Shown here: one piece after another, positions 53,786 through 62,698 of the stretch
How positions within the stretch are numbered: the stretch's first letter is position 1
How the letters are laid out: each line of letters starts with the position of its first letter
Source: Mycobacterium malmoense
GTDB taxonomy: Bacteria > Actinomycetota > Actinomycetes > Mycobacteriales > Mycobacteriaceae
NCBI RefSeq assembly: GCF_019645855.1
Contig: NZ_CP080999.1
Span: forward strand, 1,240,001 to 1,304,000
Direction of reading: 5' to 3'
DNA: 64,000 nt
Position numbers and translations under genes: made by a program
Notes under the pieces: model-generated
Told to the model about the DNA's origin: nothing
Databases searched by the model: none
The model's input: only the letters and a program-made list of their open reading frames with translations

Positions 53786-56700
53786 ATGTCATACACCTGG
53801 GACGACGAGGCCCGTGCCGTCCTGGCGCCCGGCGCACGCGGCCTGGTGCGTGTGCTCGGCGGGCCCGGCACCGGCAAGAGCAGCCTGCTGGTCGACGCCG
53901 CGGTCGCTCGGATCGGCGCCGGTGCCGATCCGGAATCGGTTCTGCTGCTTACCGGTTCCGGTCGGATGGGGATGCGGGCGCGCAGCGCGTTGACGACGGC
54001 GTTGCTGCAGTCCGCCTCCACCGATACCCGCCGGGCGGCCGTTCGCGAGCCGTTGGTGCGCACCGTGCACGGCTACGCATACGCGGTGTTGCGGCAGGCC
54101 GCCGAGCGTGCCGGCGATGCGCCGCCGCGGCTGGTCACCAGCGCCGAGCAGGACGCCATCATCCGGGAGTTGCTGGCCGGCGACCTCGAAGACGGAGCGG
54201 CGGCATGGCCGGCCCACCTGCGGCCCGCCCTGAGCACCGCCGGCTTCGCCACCGAGCTGCGAAACCTGTTGGCGCGTTGCGCCGAACGCGGCGTGGACCC
54301 GCAGGAGCTGGAGCGGCTGGGCCGTCGGTGCCGGCGCCCGGAATGGGCCGCGGCCGGTCAATTCGCGCGACAGTACGAGCAGGTGATGTTGCTGCGGGCG
54401 GCGGTCGGGATGGCGGCGCCGCAGGCGACGACGCCGGCGCTGGGCGCCGCCGAACTTGTGGGCGCCGCGCTGGAGGCTCTCGCGGTCGATCCCGAATTGC
54501 TGGCGGCCGAACGCGCCCGGGTCCGCGTCCTGCTGATCGACGACGCCCAGCAACTAGACCCGCAGGCGGCGCGCCTGGTCCGGGCGTTGGCCGCGGGCAC
54601 CGACTTGACCCTGGTCGCCGGTGACCCCAACCAGGCGGTGTTCGGGTTCCGGGGCGGCGAGGCCTCCGGGTTGTTGGCCGACGATTCGCCGGCGGTGACG
54701 CTGACGGTGTCGCATCGCTGCGCGCCGGCCGTGGCGCGCGCCGTCAGCGGCGTCGCGCGCCGGCTGCCCGGCGGCAGCGCCGGCAGGCACATCGAGGGCA
54801 CCGGGGCCGAGGACGGGTCGGTCACCGTGCGCGCGGCCGCCTCGGCGCACGCCGAGGCGGCGATGATCGCCGACGCGCTGCGGCGCGCGCACCTGATCGA
54901 CGGGGTTCCCTGGTCGCAGATGGCGGTCATCGTCCGATCCGTGCCGCGGGCCGGGGCGCGGTTGCCGCGCGCTTTGGCCGCCGCCGGGGTCCCGGTCGCG
55001 GCACCCGCGGCGAGCGGAGCGTTGTCCGAGGAGCCCGCGGCGCGGGCGCTGCTCACCGTTCTGGCGGCCACCGCGAACGGACTGGACGGCGAACGGGCGC
55101 TGGCCTTGCTGACCGGGCCCATCGGTCGCGTCGACCCGGTGACGCTTCGGCGGCTGCGCCGAACGCTGCAGCGCGCCTACCCGGATCGTCCGCCGGGCGA
55201 CCTCGGAGGCCTTCTGGTCGAGGCACTGCACGCCGACGCGCCGTTGCCCGGGGCGCAGTCTCGCCCGCTGCGGCGGGTGCGCGCGGTGCTGGACGCGGCC
55301 GCGCGCTGCCACCGCGAGGGCCAAGACCCCCGCTACACGCTGTGGGCGGCGTGGCATCGCTGCGGTCTGCAGCGTCGCTGGCTGTCCGCCAGCGAGCGCG
55401 GCGGCCCGGTCGGCGCCCAGGCCACCAGGAACCTGGCGGCGGTGACGGCGCTGTTCGACATCACCGACCAGTACGTGTCCCGCACGGCCGGCGCGTCATT
55501 GAGCGGACTCGTCGAGCACGTCTCGGCGTTGCAGCTGCCGGGCGCCAACCCCGAGCCGGTGTTCGAGCTCGAGCAGGTCAGGGTGCTCAGCGCGCACGCG
55601 GCGCTGGGGCATGAATGGGATCTGGTGGTCATCGCCGGCTTGCAGGATGGATTGTGGCCCAACATGATTCCGCGCGGCGGCGTGCTGGGCACCCAGCGGT
55701 TGCTCGACGTGTTGGACGGTGTCACCGAGGAGGCCTCGGTGCGGGCGCCGCTGCTGGCCGAGGAGCGCAGGCTGCTGATCGCGGCGATGGGCCGGGCCCG
55801 GTGCCGGCTGTTGGTGACGGCCGTGGATAGCGACACGGGCGGGGCCGGCGGGGAGGCGGCGCTGCCGTCGGCGTTCTTCTCCGAGGTCGCGCAGTGGGCC
55901 ACCGACAACGGCGAACCCGTTGCGGAGCAACCGGTCTCGGCGCCGCGGGTGTTGTCCGCGGCGGCGCTGGTGGGCCGGCTGCGCGGGGTCGTGTGCGCGC
56001 CCGACGGCGCCATCGACGACGCCGCCCGCCGCTGCGCGGCAACGCAATTGGCCCGGCTGGCCAAGGCCGGTGTGCCGGGCGCCGACCCGGCCGGCTGGCA
56101 CGGCCTGATCCCGGTCAGCACGAGCGAACCGCTGCGGGGCGGCGACGATCCCGTCACGTTGACGCCCTCGACCCTGCAGACCCTCAACGATTGCCCGCTG
56201 CGCTGGCTGGCCGAACGGCACGGCGGCACCAACGCCCGCGATCTGCGGCCGGCCATCGGCTCGCTGCTGCACGCGCTGATCGCCCAACCGGGCAAAAGCG
56301 AATCGGAATTGTTGGCCGAGCTGGACCGGGCCTGGAAGCACCTGCCCTTCGATGCCGACTGGCACTCGGCCAATGAGCTGGCCCGGCACCGCGCCATGAT
56401 CGAGGCGTTTGTCGAGTGGCGAGCGCAGACCCGGGGCGAACTCACCGAGGTCGGCGTCGAGGTCGACGTCGACGGAACCCTGGAGACGCCGCGCGGTGAC
56501 GGCGGCGGAATCCGGCTGCGCGGCCGGGTCGACCGGCTGGAACGCGACGCAGCCGGCCGGCTGGTGATCGTCGACGTCAAGACCGGCAAGACGCCGGTCA
56601 GCAAGGACGACGCCCAACAACACGCCCAGCTGGCGATGTACCAGCTCGCCGTGGCCGAAGGCATGGTTCCCGGCGGCGCCCCCGATACCGAGCCCGGCGG

Positions 56701-56920
56701 CGCGCGGCTGGTCTATTTGGGCAGGACGGGGGCCGCGGGCGCCACCGTGCGCGAGCAGGATCCGCTGACAGAGGCCGCCCGCGACGAATGGCGCAACCTC
56801 GTCCGGCTGGCCGCCGACGCGACGGCCGGGCCGCGGTTCATCGCCCGGCGCAACGACGGTTGCGCGCACTGCCCGATACGGCCGTGCTGCCCGGCGCACG
56901 CCGAGGGGGCACCGCTGTGA
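53786..56920 (+). CDS. adnA: AdnA subunit of the AdnAB helicase-nuclease
   Basis: A 1,044-residue subunit of the mycobacterial double-strand-break end-resection motor. The N-terminal UvrD-like domain has GGPGTGKSSLL (about 30-40), LIDDAQQLDPQ and DPNQAVFGFRGGE. The C-terminal RecB-type nuclease has VIVDVKTGKTP and an iron-sulfur staple made of Cys in TLNDCPLRWL and CAHCPIRPCC. ATG at 53786 gives MSYTWDDEAR. Its stop overlaps adnB. Confidence 0.95.
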   Translation: MSYTWDDEARAVLAPGARGLVRVLGGPGTGKSSLLVDAAVARIGAGADPESVLLLTGSGRMGMRARSALTTALLQSASTDTRRAAVREPLVRTVHGYAYAVLRQAAERAGDAPPRLVTSAEQDAIIRELLAGDLEDGAAAWPAHLRPALSTAGFATELRNLLARCAERGVDPQELERLGRRCRRPEWAAAGQFARQYEQVMLLRAAVGMAAPQATTPALGAAELVGAALEALAVDPELLAAERARVRVLLIDDAQQLDPQAARLVRALAAGTDLTLVAGDPNQAVFGFRGGEASGLLADDSPAVTLTVSHRCAPAVARAVSGVARRLPGGSAGRHIEGTGAEDGSVTVRAAASAHAEAAMIADALRRAHLIDGVPWSQMAVIVRSVPRAGARLPRALAAAGVPVAAPAASGALSEEPAARALLTVLAATANGLDGERALALLTGPIGRVDPVTLRRLRRTLQRAYPDRPPGDLGGLLVEALHADAPLPGAQSRPLRRVRAVLDAAARCHREGQDPRYTLWAAWHRCGLQRRWLSASERGGPVGAQATRNLAAVTALFDITDQYVSRTAGASLSGLVEHVSALQLPGANPEPVFELEQVRVLSAHAALGHEWDLVVIAGLQDGLWPNMIPRGGVLGTQRLLDVLDGVTEEASVRAPLLAEERRLLIAAMGRARCRLLVTAVDSDTGGAGGEAALPSAFFSEVAQWATDNGEPVAEQPVSAPRVLSAAALVGRLRGVVCAPDGAIDDAARRCAATQLARLAKAGVPGADPAGWHGLIPVSTSEPLRGGDDPVTLTPSTLQTLNDCPLRWLAERHGGTNARDLRPAIGSLLHALIAQPGKSESELLAELDRAWKHLPFDADWHSANELARHRAMIEAFVEWRAQTRGELTEVGVEVDVDGTLETPRGDGGGIRLRGRVDRLERDAAGRLVIVDVKTGKTPVSKDDAQQHAQLAMYQLAVAEGMVPGGAPDTEPGGARLVYLGRTGAAGATVREQDPLTEAARDEWRNLVRLAADATAGPRFIARRNDGCAHCPIRPCCPAHAEGAPL

Positions 56921-59900
56921 ACCCGCGCTACAGCCCGGACGAATTGGCTTGCGCGCTAGGGCTTTTCCCGCCCACCGCGGAGCAGGCCGCCGTCATTGCC
57001 GCGCCGCCGGGCCCGCTGGTCGTCATCGCGGGGGCCGGCGCCGGCAAGACCGAGACGATGGCCGCGCGGGTGGTGTGGCTCGTCGCCAACGGCTACGCCG
57101 AACCCGGCCAGGTGCTGGGGTTGACGTTCACCCGCAAGGCCGCCGGCCAGCTGCTGCGCCGGGTCCGGTCCCGGCTGGCCCGGCTGTCCGGCATCGGCCC
57201 CGCGGCCGTCGAATCGGTGGGCGCCCCGGTGGTCAGCACCTACCACGCCTTCGCCGGGTCGCTACTGCGCGACTATGGCCTGCTGCTGCCCGTCGAGCCC
57301 GACACCCGGCTGCTCGGCGAGACCGAGCTGTGGCAGCTGGCCTTCGACGTGGTCAACGGGTACCGCGGGGAGCTGTGCACCGACAAGACCCCGGCCGCGG
57401 TCACCTCGATGGTGCTGCGGCTGTGGGGCCAGCTGGCCGAGCACCTGGTGGACACCCGCCAGCTGCGCGATACCCACGTCGAGCTGGAACGGCTGATCCA
57501 CGCCCTGCCGGCGGGCCCCTACCAGCGCGACCGCGGACCCAGTCAGTGGCTGCTGCGGCTGCTGGCCACCCAGACCGAACGCGCCGAGCTGGTGCCGTTG
57601 CTCGACGCGCTGCATGAGCGCATGCGGGCCACCAAGGCGATGGACTTCGGAGCGCAGATGGCGTCCGCCGCACGGCTGGCGGTCGCCTTCCCGCAGGTCG
57701 GCGAGGACCTGCGGAGCCGCTACCGGGTCGTGCTGCTCGACGAGTACCAGGACACCGGGCACGCCCAGCGCATCGCGTTGTCGGCGCTGTTCGGGGGTGG
57801 CCGTAACGACGGGTTGGCGCTGACCGCCGTCGGCGACCCGATCCAGTCGATCTATGGCTGGCGCGGCGCCTCGGCGACCAACCTGCCGCGGTTCACCACC
57901 GACTTCCCCCGCTCCGACGGCACCCCCGCGCCGGTCCTGGAGCTGCGGACCAGCTGGCGCAACCCGCCGCGCGCCCTGCAGGTGGCCAACGCCATATCCG
58001 CCGAGGCGCGGCGGCGGTCGGTCGCGGTGCACGCGTTGCGCTCGCGCCCGGACGCCCCGCCCGGCACCGTCCGCTGCGCGTTGCTCGCCGATGTGCGGGC
58101 CGAACGCGAGTGGATCGCCGACCACCTCGACGAGCGGTATCGGCGGGCCCGAACCGGCGGCGTCAGCCCGCCGACCGCCGCGGTGCTGGTGCGCCGCAAC
58201 GCCGACGCCGCCCCCATCGCCGACGCCCTTCGCGCGCGCGGAATCCCGGTCGAGGTGGTGGGGCTGGCCGGGCTGCTGTCCGTCCCCGAGGTCGCCGACC
58301 TCGTGGCCATGCTGCGGCTGGTCGCCGACCCGACGGCCGGCGCGGCGGCGATGCGGGTGCTGACCGGCCCACGATGCCGCCTCGGCGGCCGGGACGTCGC
58401 CGCGCTGTGGCAGCGCGCGCTGGCCCTTGGCGGCGGGCCGCACCCGGGTGAGTCGCCTTCGCCCGAGGCGATCGCGATGGCGGCCGGACCGGACGCTGAT
58501 ACCGCGTGTCTGGCCGACGCGATCAGCGATCCCGGCCCGGCCCGCTCGTTTTCGGCCGCGGGATATCAGCGCATCACCGCGCTGGCCGCCGAACTGAGCG
58601 CCCTGCGCGGCCACCTCGGCCATTCCCTGCCCGACCTGGTCGCCGAGGTGCGCCGCGTGCTGGGCGTCGACTGCGAAGCCCGGGCCGCCGCTGCCGCCGG
58701 GCAGCCCTGGGCCGGCGCCGAGAACCTCGACGCGTTCGCCGACGTCGTCGCCGGTTACGCCGGACGGGGGTGCGCTACGTCGGCCTCGGCTACCCCGCCG
58801 TCGGTATCCGGCCTGCTGGCGTATCTGGACGCGGCCGAGGCGGTCGAAAACGGTTTGCCGCCCGCCCCGTCGGCGGCCGCGCCGGATCGCGTCCAGGTTT
58901 TGACGGTGCACTCCGCGAAGGGTTTGGAGTGGCAAGTGGTCGCCGTGGCGCACCTGTCGGGCGGAATCTTTCCCTCGACCGCGTCCAGGAGCACCTGGCT
59001 CACCGACGCCGCCGAGCTGCCGCCGCTGTTGCGCGGCGACCGCGCCTCGGCGGGCTCGCTCGGCATCCCCGTGCTGGACACCTCCGATGTCACCAACCGA
59101 AAACAGCTGTCGGACAAGATCTCCGAGCATCGCCGCCAGCTCGAGCAGCGGCGCGTCGACGAGGAACGCCGATTGCTGTACGTGGCCGTCACCCGGGCCG
59201 AGGACACCCTGCTGGTGTCCGGCCATCACTGGGGGTCCACCGGGATCAAACCGCGGGGCCCGTCGGAGTTCCTGTGCGAACTCAAGGCCGTCATCGACCG
59301 TTCGGCCGAGGCCGGCGATCCGTGCGGGGTGGTGGAACAATGGGCACCCGAACCCGCCGGCGGTGACCAAAATCCCTTGCGCGACAACGTTGTCGAAGCG
59401 ATCTGGCCCGCCGACCCGTTGGCCGCGCGCCGCGCGGACGTCGAACGCGGGGCGGCGCTGGTGGCCAAGGCCATGTCGGCCGATGACAAGGCAAACGCCG
59501 ACGTCGACGGTTGGGCCGCCGACGTCGATGCGTTACTGGCCGAGCGGGCGCGGTCGGAGTCTTCGGCCGTCCGCACCCTGCCCAGCCAGCTCTCGGTCAG
59601 CGGCCTGGTGGACCTGGCGCGCGACCCGGCGGGCGCGGCGCAGCGGCTGATGTATCGGCTGCCGACGCGTCCGGACCCTCATGCGTTGCTGGGCAACGCT
59701 TTTCACGCCTGGGTTCAGCAATTCTACGGCGCCGAAAAACTGTTCGACCTCGGCGACTTGCCCGGCGCGGCGGACTCGGACGTCGGCGATACCCGGGAAT
59801 TGGCGGCGTTGCAGGCGGCATTCCTCCAATCGCGGTGGGCGACCCGCACTCCCGTCGCCGTCGAGGTGCCCTTCGAGATGCCGATCGGCGACACCGTGGT

Positions 59901-60192
59901 GCGCGGCCGCATTGACGCGGTCTTCGCCGACCCCGATGGCGGCGTCACCGTCGTCGACTGGAAGACCGGTGAGCCGCCGCACGGGGCGGAAGCCATGCGG
60001 CAGGCCGCCGTCCAGCTCGCCGTCTACCGCCTGGCCTGGGCCGCGTTGTCCGGGATCCCGGAATCGTCGGTGCGCACCGCCTTCTATTACGTGCGCACCG
60101 GCGCCACGGTCGCCCCCGCCGAACTGCCCGACCCCGCCGAGCTGGCCGGGTTGTCGGCGGACCCTGCCGGCCGCGGCCCCGCGGAGGTGTGA
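56917..60192 (+). CDS. adnB: AdnB subunit of the AdnAB helicase-nuclease
   Basis: A 1,091-residue partner of AdnA and the main translocase. Walker A is GAGAGKTETM (about 38-47), then LGLTFTRKAAGQLLRRV, LLDEYQDTGHAQ, GDPIQSIYGWRGA, TVHSAKGLEWQVV and LYVAVTRAEDTLL. The C-terminal nuclease has TVVDWKTGEPP. GTG at 56917 overlaps the adnA TGA. The full set of superfamily 1A motifs is intact. Confidence 0.96.
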   Translation: MNPRYSPDELACALGLFPPTAEQAAVIAAPPGPLVVIAGAGAGKTETMAARVVWLVANGYAEPGQVLGLTFTRKAAGQLLRRVRSRLARLSGIGPAAVESVGAPVVSTYHAFAGSLLRDYGLLLPVEPDTRLLGETELWQLAFDVVNGYRGELCTDKTPAAVTSMVLRLWGQLAEHLVDTRQLRDTHVELERLIHALPAGPYQRDRGPSQWLLRLLATQTERAELVPLLDALHERMRATKAMDFGAQMASAARLAVAFPQVGEDLRSRYRVVLLDEYQDTGHAQRIALSALFGGGRNDGLALTAVGDPIQSIYGWRGASATNLPRFTTDFPRSDGTPAPVLELRTSWRNPPRALQVANAISAEARRRSVAVHALRSRPDAPPGTVRCALLADVRAEREWIADHLDERYRRARTGGVSPPTAAVLVRRNADAAPIADALRARGIPVEVVGLAGLLSVPEVADLVAMLRLVADPTAGAAAMRVLTGPRCRLGGRDVAALWQRALALGGGPHPGESPSPEAIAMAAGPDADTACLADAISDPGPARSFSAAGYQRITALAAELSALRGHLGHSLPDLVAEVRRVLGVDCEARAAAAAGQPWAGAENLDAFADVVAGYAGRGCATSASATPPSVSGLLAYLDAAEAVENGLPPAPSAAAPDRVQVLTVHSAKGLEWQVVAVAHLSGGIFPSTASRSTWLTDAAELPPLLRGDRASAGSLGIPVLDTSDVTNRKQLSDKISEHRRQLEQRRVDEERRLLYVAVTRAEDTLLVSGHHWGSTGIKPRGPSEFLCELKAVIDRSAEAGDPCGVVEQWAPEPAGGDQNPLRDNVVEAIWPADPLAARRADVERGAALVAKAMSADDKANADVDGWAADVDALLAERARSESSAVRTLPSQLSVSGLVDLARDPAGAAQRLMYRLPTRPDPHALLGNAFHAWVQQFYGAEKLFDLGDLPGAADSDVGDTRELAALQAAFLQSRWATRTPVAVEVPFEMPIGDTVVRGRIDAVFADPDGGVTVVDWKTGEPPHGAEAMRQAAVQLAVYRLAWAALSGIPESSVRTAFYYVRTGATVAPAELPDPAELAGLSADPAGRGPAEV

Positions 60193-60287
60193 CGTGCGCT
60201 GCCCGAGTATTGGGCGACCCGCCACCGCGGTTACATTGTGAGTCGTGCCTGTCTCGTGCGCCGGGGTGAAGCCGATGACGGACCGCC

Positions 60288-61358
60288 GTGGGCAACGGTA
60301 GGTCGCGCAAGCTGAGCGGTCTGGACGAGACGCTAACCGCCCAACCTGGTCATCAGCTGGTCGGTGTTCTGCGTATCCCCGAAGATCACGCCAGCCCCAT
60401 CCGCGTGATCACGCGCCGGGTGGCCATCGCACTGGTGGTGTTGTTCGGTGCCGCCGTCATCGTCTACCTGGACCGCCACGGATATCGCGACGTGCGGGGC
60501 CAGCCGCCGACATTCCTGGACTGCCTGTACTTCTCCGCGGTGTCGCTGTCGACGACCGGTTACGGCGACATCACCCCCTACACCGAAACGGCGCGTCTGG
60601 TCCACACCGTGATCTACACGCCGCTGCGCATCGCGTTCCTGGCCGTGTTGGTCGGCACGACGCTCGAGGTCCTCTCGGAGCGGTCCCGGCAGGCGTGGAA
60701 GATCCAGCGTTGGAGGAGCAAAGTGCGCAACCACACCATCGTGATCGGTTACGGCACCAAGGGCAAAACGGCGGTCGCCGCGATCCTCGGTGATGAGGCC
60801 GCCCAGGGCGAGGTCGTCGTCGTCGACACCGACCAGAGCGCCCTCGAACACGCCGCGACGGCCGGGCTGGTCACCGTGCACGGCGACGCCACCAGATCCG
60901 ATGTGCTGCGGCTGGCCGGGGCGCAACACGCGGCGTCGATCGTCGTGGCCACCAGCCGCGACGACACCGCCGTGCTGGTGACGTTGACGGCGCGAGAGAT
61001 CGCGCCCAAGGCCAAGATCGTGGCGTCGATCCGGGAGGCCGAGAACCAGCACCTGTTGCAGCAGTCGGGCGCCGACTCGGTGGTGGTTTCCTCCGAAACC
61101 GCCGGTCGGCTGCTCGGCCTTGCCACCACCACGCCGAGCGTCGTGGAGATGATCGAGGATCTGCTGACTCCGGACGCCGGGCTGGCCATCGCCGAACGGC
61201 AGGTCGAGCAGACCGAGGTCGGGGGGTCCCCGCGGCATCTGCGCGACATCGTGCTCGGCGTGGTGCGCGACGGCCACCTGCTGCGCATCGGCGCGCCCGA
61301 GGTGGACGCCATCGAGGCCAGCGACCGGCTGCTCTACATCCGAAACGCGGGGCATTAA
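60288..61358 (+). CDS. Potassium channel with RCK domain (Rv3200c)
   Basis: A 356-residue two-helix K+ channel. TM1 is at about 42-60, the selectivity filter is STTGYGDITPY (about 88-98) and TM2 about 105-127. A TrkA-N domain (HTIVIGYGTKGKTAVAAIL) binds nucleotide, with a TrkA-C domain at the end. GTG at 60288 is used. It ends 3 bases before nudC, so they are cotranscribed. Confidence 0.92.
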   Translation: MGNGRSRKLSGLDETLTAQPGHQLVGVLRIPEDHASPIRVITRRVAIALVVLFGAAVIVYLDRHGYRDVRGQPPTFLDCLYFSAVSLSTTGYGDITPYTETARLVHTVIYTPLRIAFLAVLVGTTLEVLSERSRQAWKIQRWRSKVRNHTIVIGYGTKGKTAVAAILGDEAAQGEVVVVDTDQSALEHAATAGLVTVHGDATRSDVLRLAGAQHAASIVVATSRDDTAVLVTLTAREIAPKAKIVASIREAENQHLLQQSGADSVVVSSETAGRLLGLATTTPSVVEMIEDLLTPDAGLAIAERQVEQTEVGGSPRHLRDIVLGVVRDGHLLRIGAPEVDAIEASDRLLYIRNAGH

Positions 61359-61361
61359 CCC

Positions 61362-62294
61362 GTGGACTTTCGGCTGCGCAGCGTTCCCTTGCTCTCGCGC
61401 GTCGGCGCCGACCGGGCCGACCAGCTACGCACCGACGTCGAGGCGGCTACCGCGGGATGGGCGGAAGCGGCCCTGCTGCGGGTGGATTCGCGCAACCAGG
61501 TGCTGGTCGCCGACGGCCGGGTGGTGCTCGGCGCCGCGGCCGCGCTGGCCGACAAGCCGCCACCGGACGCGGTGTTCCTGGGCCGCGTCGAGGGCGGCCG
61601 CCATGTCTGGGCCGTCCGGGGCGCGCTGCAAGCGCCCGAGGATCCCGACGTGCACGCCGAGGTGGTGAACCTCCGCGGCCTTGGCCCGATCCTCGACGAC
61701 ACCAGCGGCCAGCTGGTGTCCTCGGCCGTCGCGCTGCTGAATTGGCATGACAGCGCGCGATTCAGCGCGGTGGATGGCTCGCCGACAAGGCCGGCCAGGG
61801 CGGGCTGGTCGCGGGTCAACCCGGTCACCGGTCATGAGGAGTTCCCGCGCATCGATCCGGCGGTGATCTGCCTGGTCCACGACGGCGGTGACCGTGCGGT
61901 GCTGGCTCGCCAGGCCGCGTGGCCGGAGCGGATGTTCTCGCTGCTTGCCGGATTCGTCGAGGCCGGTGAGTCTTTCGAGGTCTGTGTCGCCCGCGAGATC
62001 CGCGAGGAAATCGGACTGACCGTGCGCGACGTGCGGTACCTGGGCAGTCAGCCGTGGCCGTTCCCGCGCTCGCTGATGGTCGGCTTTCACGCCCTGGGCG
62101 ACCCGTCCGAGGACTTCTCGTTTAACGACGGCGAGATCGCCGAGGCGAAATGGTTCACCCGCGCCGAGGTGCGCGCGGCGCTGGAAGCCGGCGATTGGAG
62201 CAGTGCCTCGGAGTTCACGGAGTCGAAACTGCTACTGCCCGGGTCGATTTCGATCGCGCGCGTGATCATCGAATCCTGGGCCGCCATCGAGTGA
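61362..62294 (+). CDS. nudC: NAD(H) diphosphatase NudC
   Basis: A 310-residue Nudix enzyme that cleaves NAD(H) to NMN(H) and AMP and may remove NAD caps from RNA. The Nudix box is GFVEAGESFEVCVAREIREEIGL, and SQPWPFPRS (Pro231) is the NADH-specificity motif. The usual four-Cys zinc ribbon is absent (RFSAVDGSPTRP, RVNPVTGHEEFPR). M. tuberculosis carries Gln where Pro231 stands, reported to impair activity, so this form should be active. Start GTG at 61362. Confidence 0.94.
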   Translation: MDFRLRSVPLLSRVGADRADQLRTDVEAATAGWAEAALLRVDSRNQVLVADGRVVLGAAAALADKPPPDAVFLGRVEGGRHVWAVRGALQAPEDPDVHAEVVNLRGLGPILDDTSGQLVSSAVALLNWHDSARFSAVDGSPTRPARAGWSRVNPVTGHEEFPRIDPAVICLVHDGGDRAVLARQAAWPERMFSLLAGFVEAGESFEVCVAREIREEIGLTVRDVRYLGSQPWPFPRSLMVGFHALGDPSEDFSFNDGEIAEAKWFTRAEVRAALEAGDWSSASEFTESKLLLPGSISIARVIIESWAAIE

Positions 62295-62320
62295 GTCGCC
62301 ACGCCGGGTGCTGGCCGCCC

Positions 62321-62575
62321 TTAGCCGCCGGCTTCGGCCAGCCTTGCCTTGACTTGGGCCGCGCTCGGGTTGGTCAGCGTGGAACCGTCGGCAAACTTCA
62401 CCGTCGGGACCGTCCTGTTGCCGCCGTTCACCGAGCCGACGAACTCCGCCGCCGCCGGGTTCCGCTCGATGTCGACCTCGTCGAAGGGGATTCCATCGGA
62501 CTTGAGCACCGTCAGGAGCCGACGGCAGAAACCACACCATGACGTCGTGTAAACGGTGAGCGGAGCGTTGGCCAT
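62321..62575 (-). CDS. mrx1: Mycoredoxin Mrx1
   Basis: An 84-residue glutaredoxin-fold protein that reduces mycothiol mixed disulfides. Cys14 and Cys17 form CGFC (M. tuberculosis has CGYC); TVPTVKFADGS contains the cis-Pro. ATG at 62575 gives the family length. It is convergent with nudC and divergent from uvrD2. Confidence 0.95.
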   Translation of the reverse strand: MANAPLTVYTTSWCGFCRRLLTVLKSDGIPFDEVDIERNPAAAEFVGSVNGGNRTVPTVKFADGSTLTNPSAAQVKARLAEAGG

Positions 62576-62650
62576 AGCCCGTCCAACATAGCCCGGCACC
62601 GGCGCATTCCACGGACACCGGGGTTCGAGGGTTGTCGGCCGCTCCTGCCA

Positions 62651-62698
62651 CTATGGAAGCCAAGCATTATGGAAGCCAAGCACTATGGAAGCCAAGAT
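62651..62698. repeat. Three 16-bp tandem repeats carrying ATG codons at the uvrD2 start
   Basis: Three copies of a 16-base unit containing TATGGAAGCCAAG follow one another, placing ATGs at 62653, 62669 and 62685. As 16 is not a multiple of three, each ATG is in a different frame; only 62685 is in the uvrD2 frame. No clear Shine-Dalgarno is seen. Confidence 0.9.

Noticed and set aside
57262..59370. 702-codon minus-strand frame inside adnB
   Set aside because: Antisense to intact helicase motifs, Arg/Gly/His-rich composition typical of a shadow frame.
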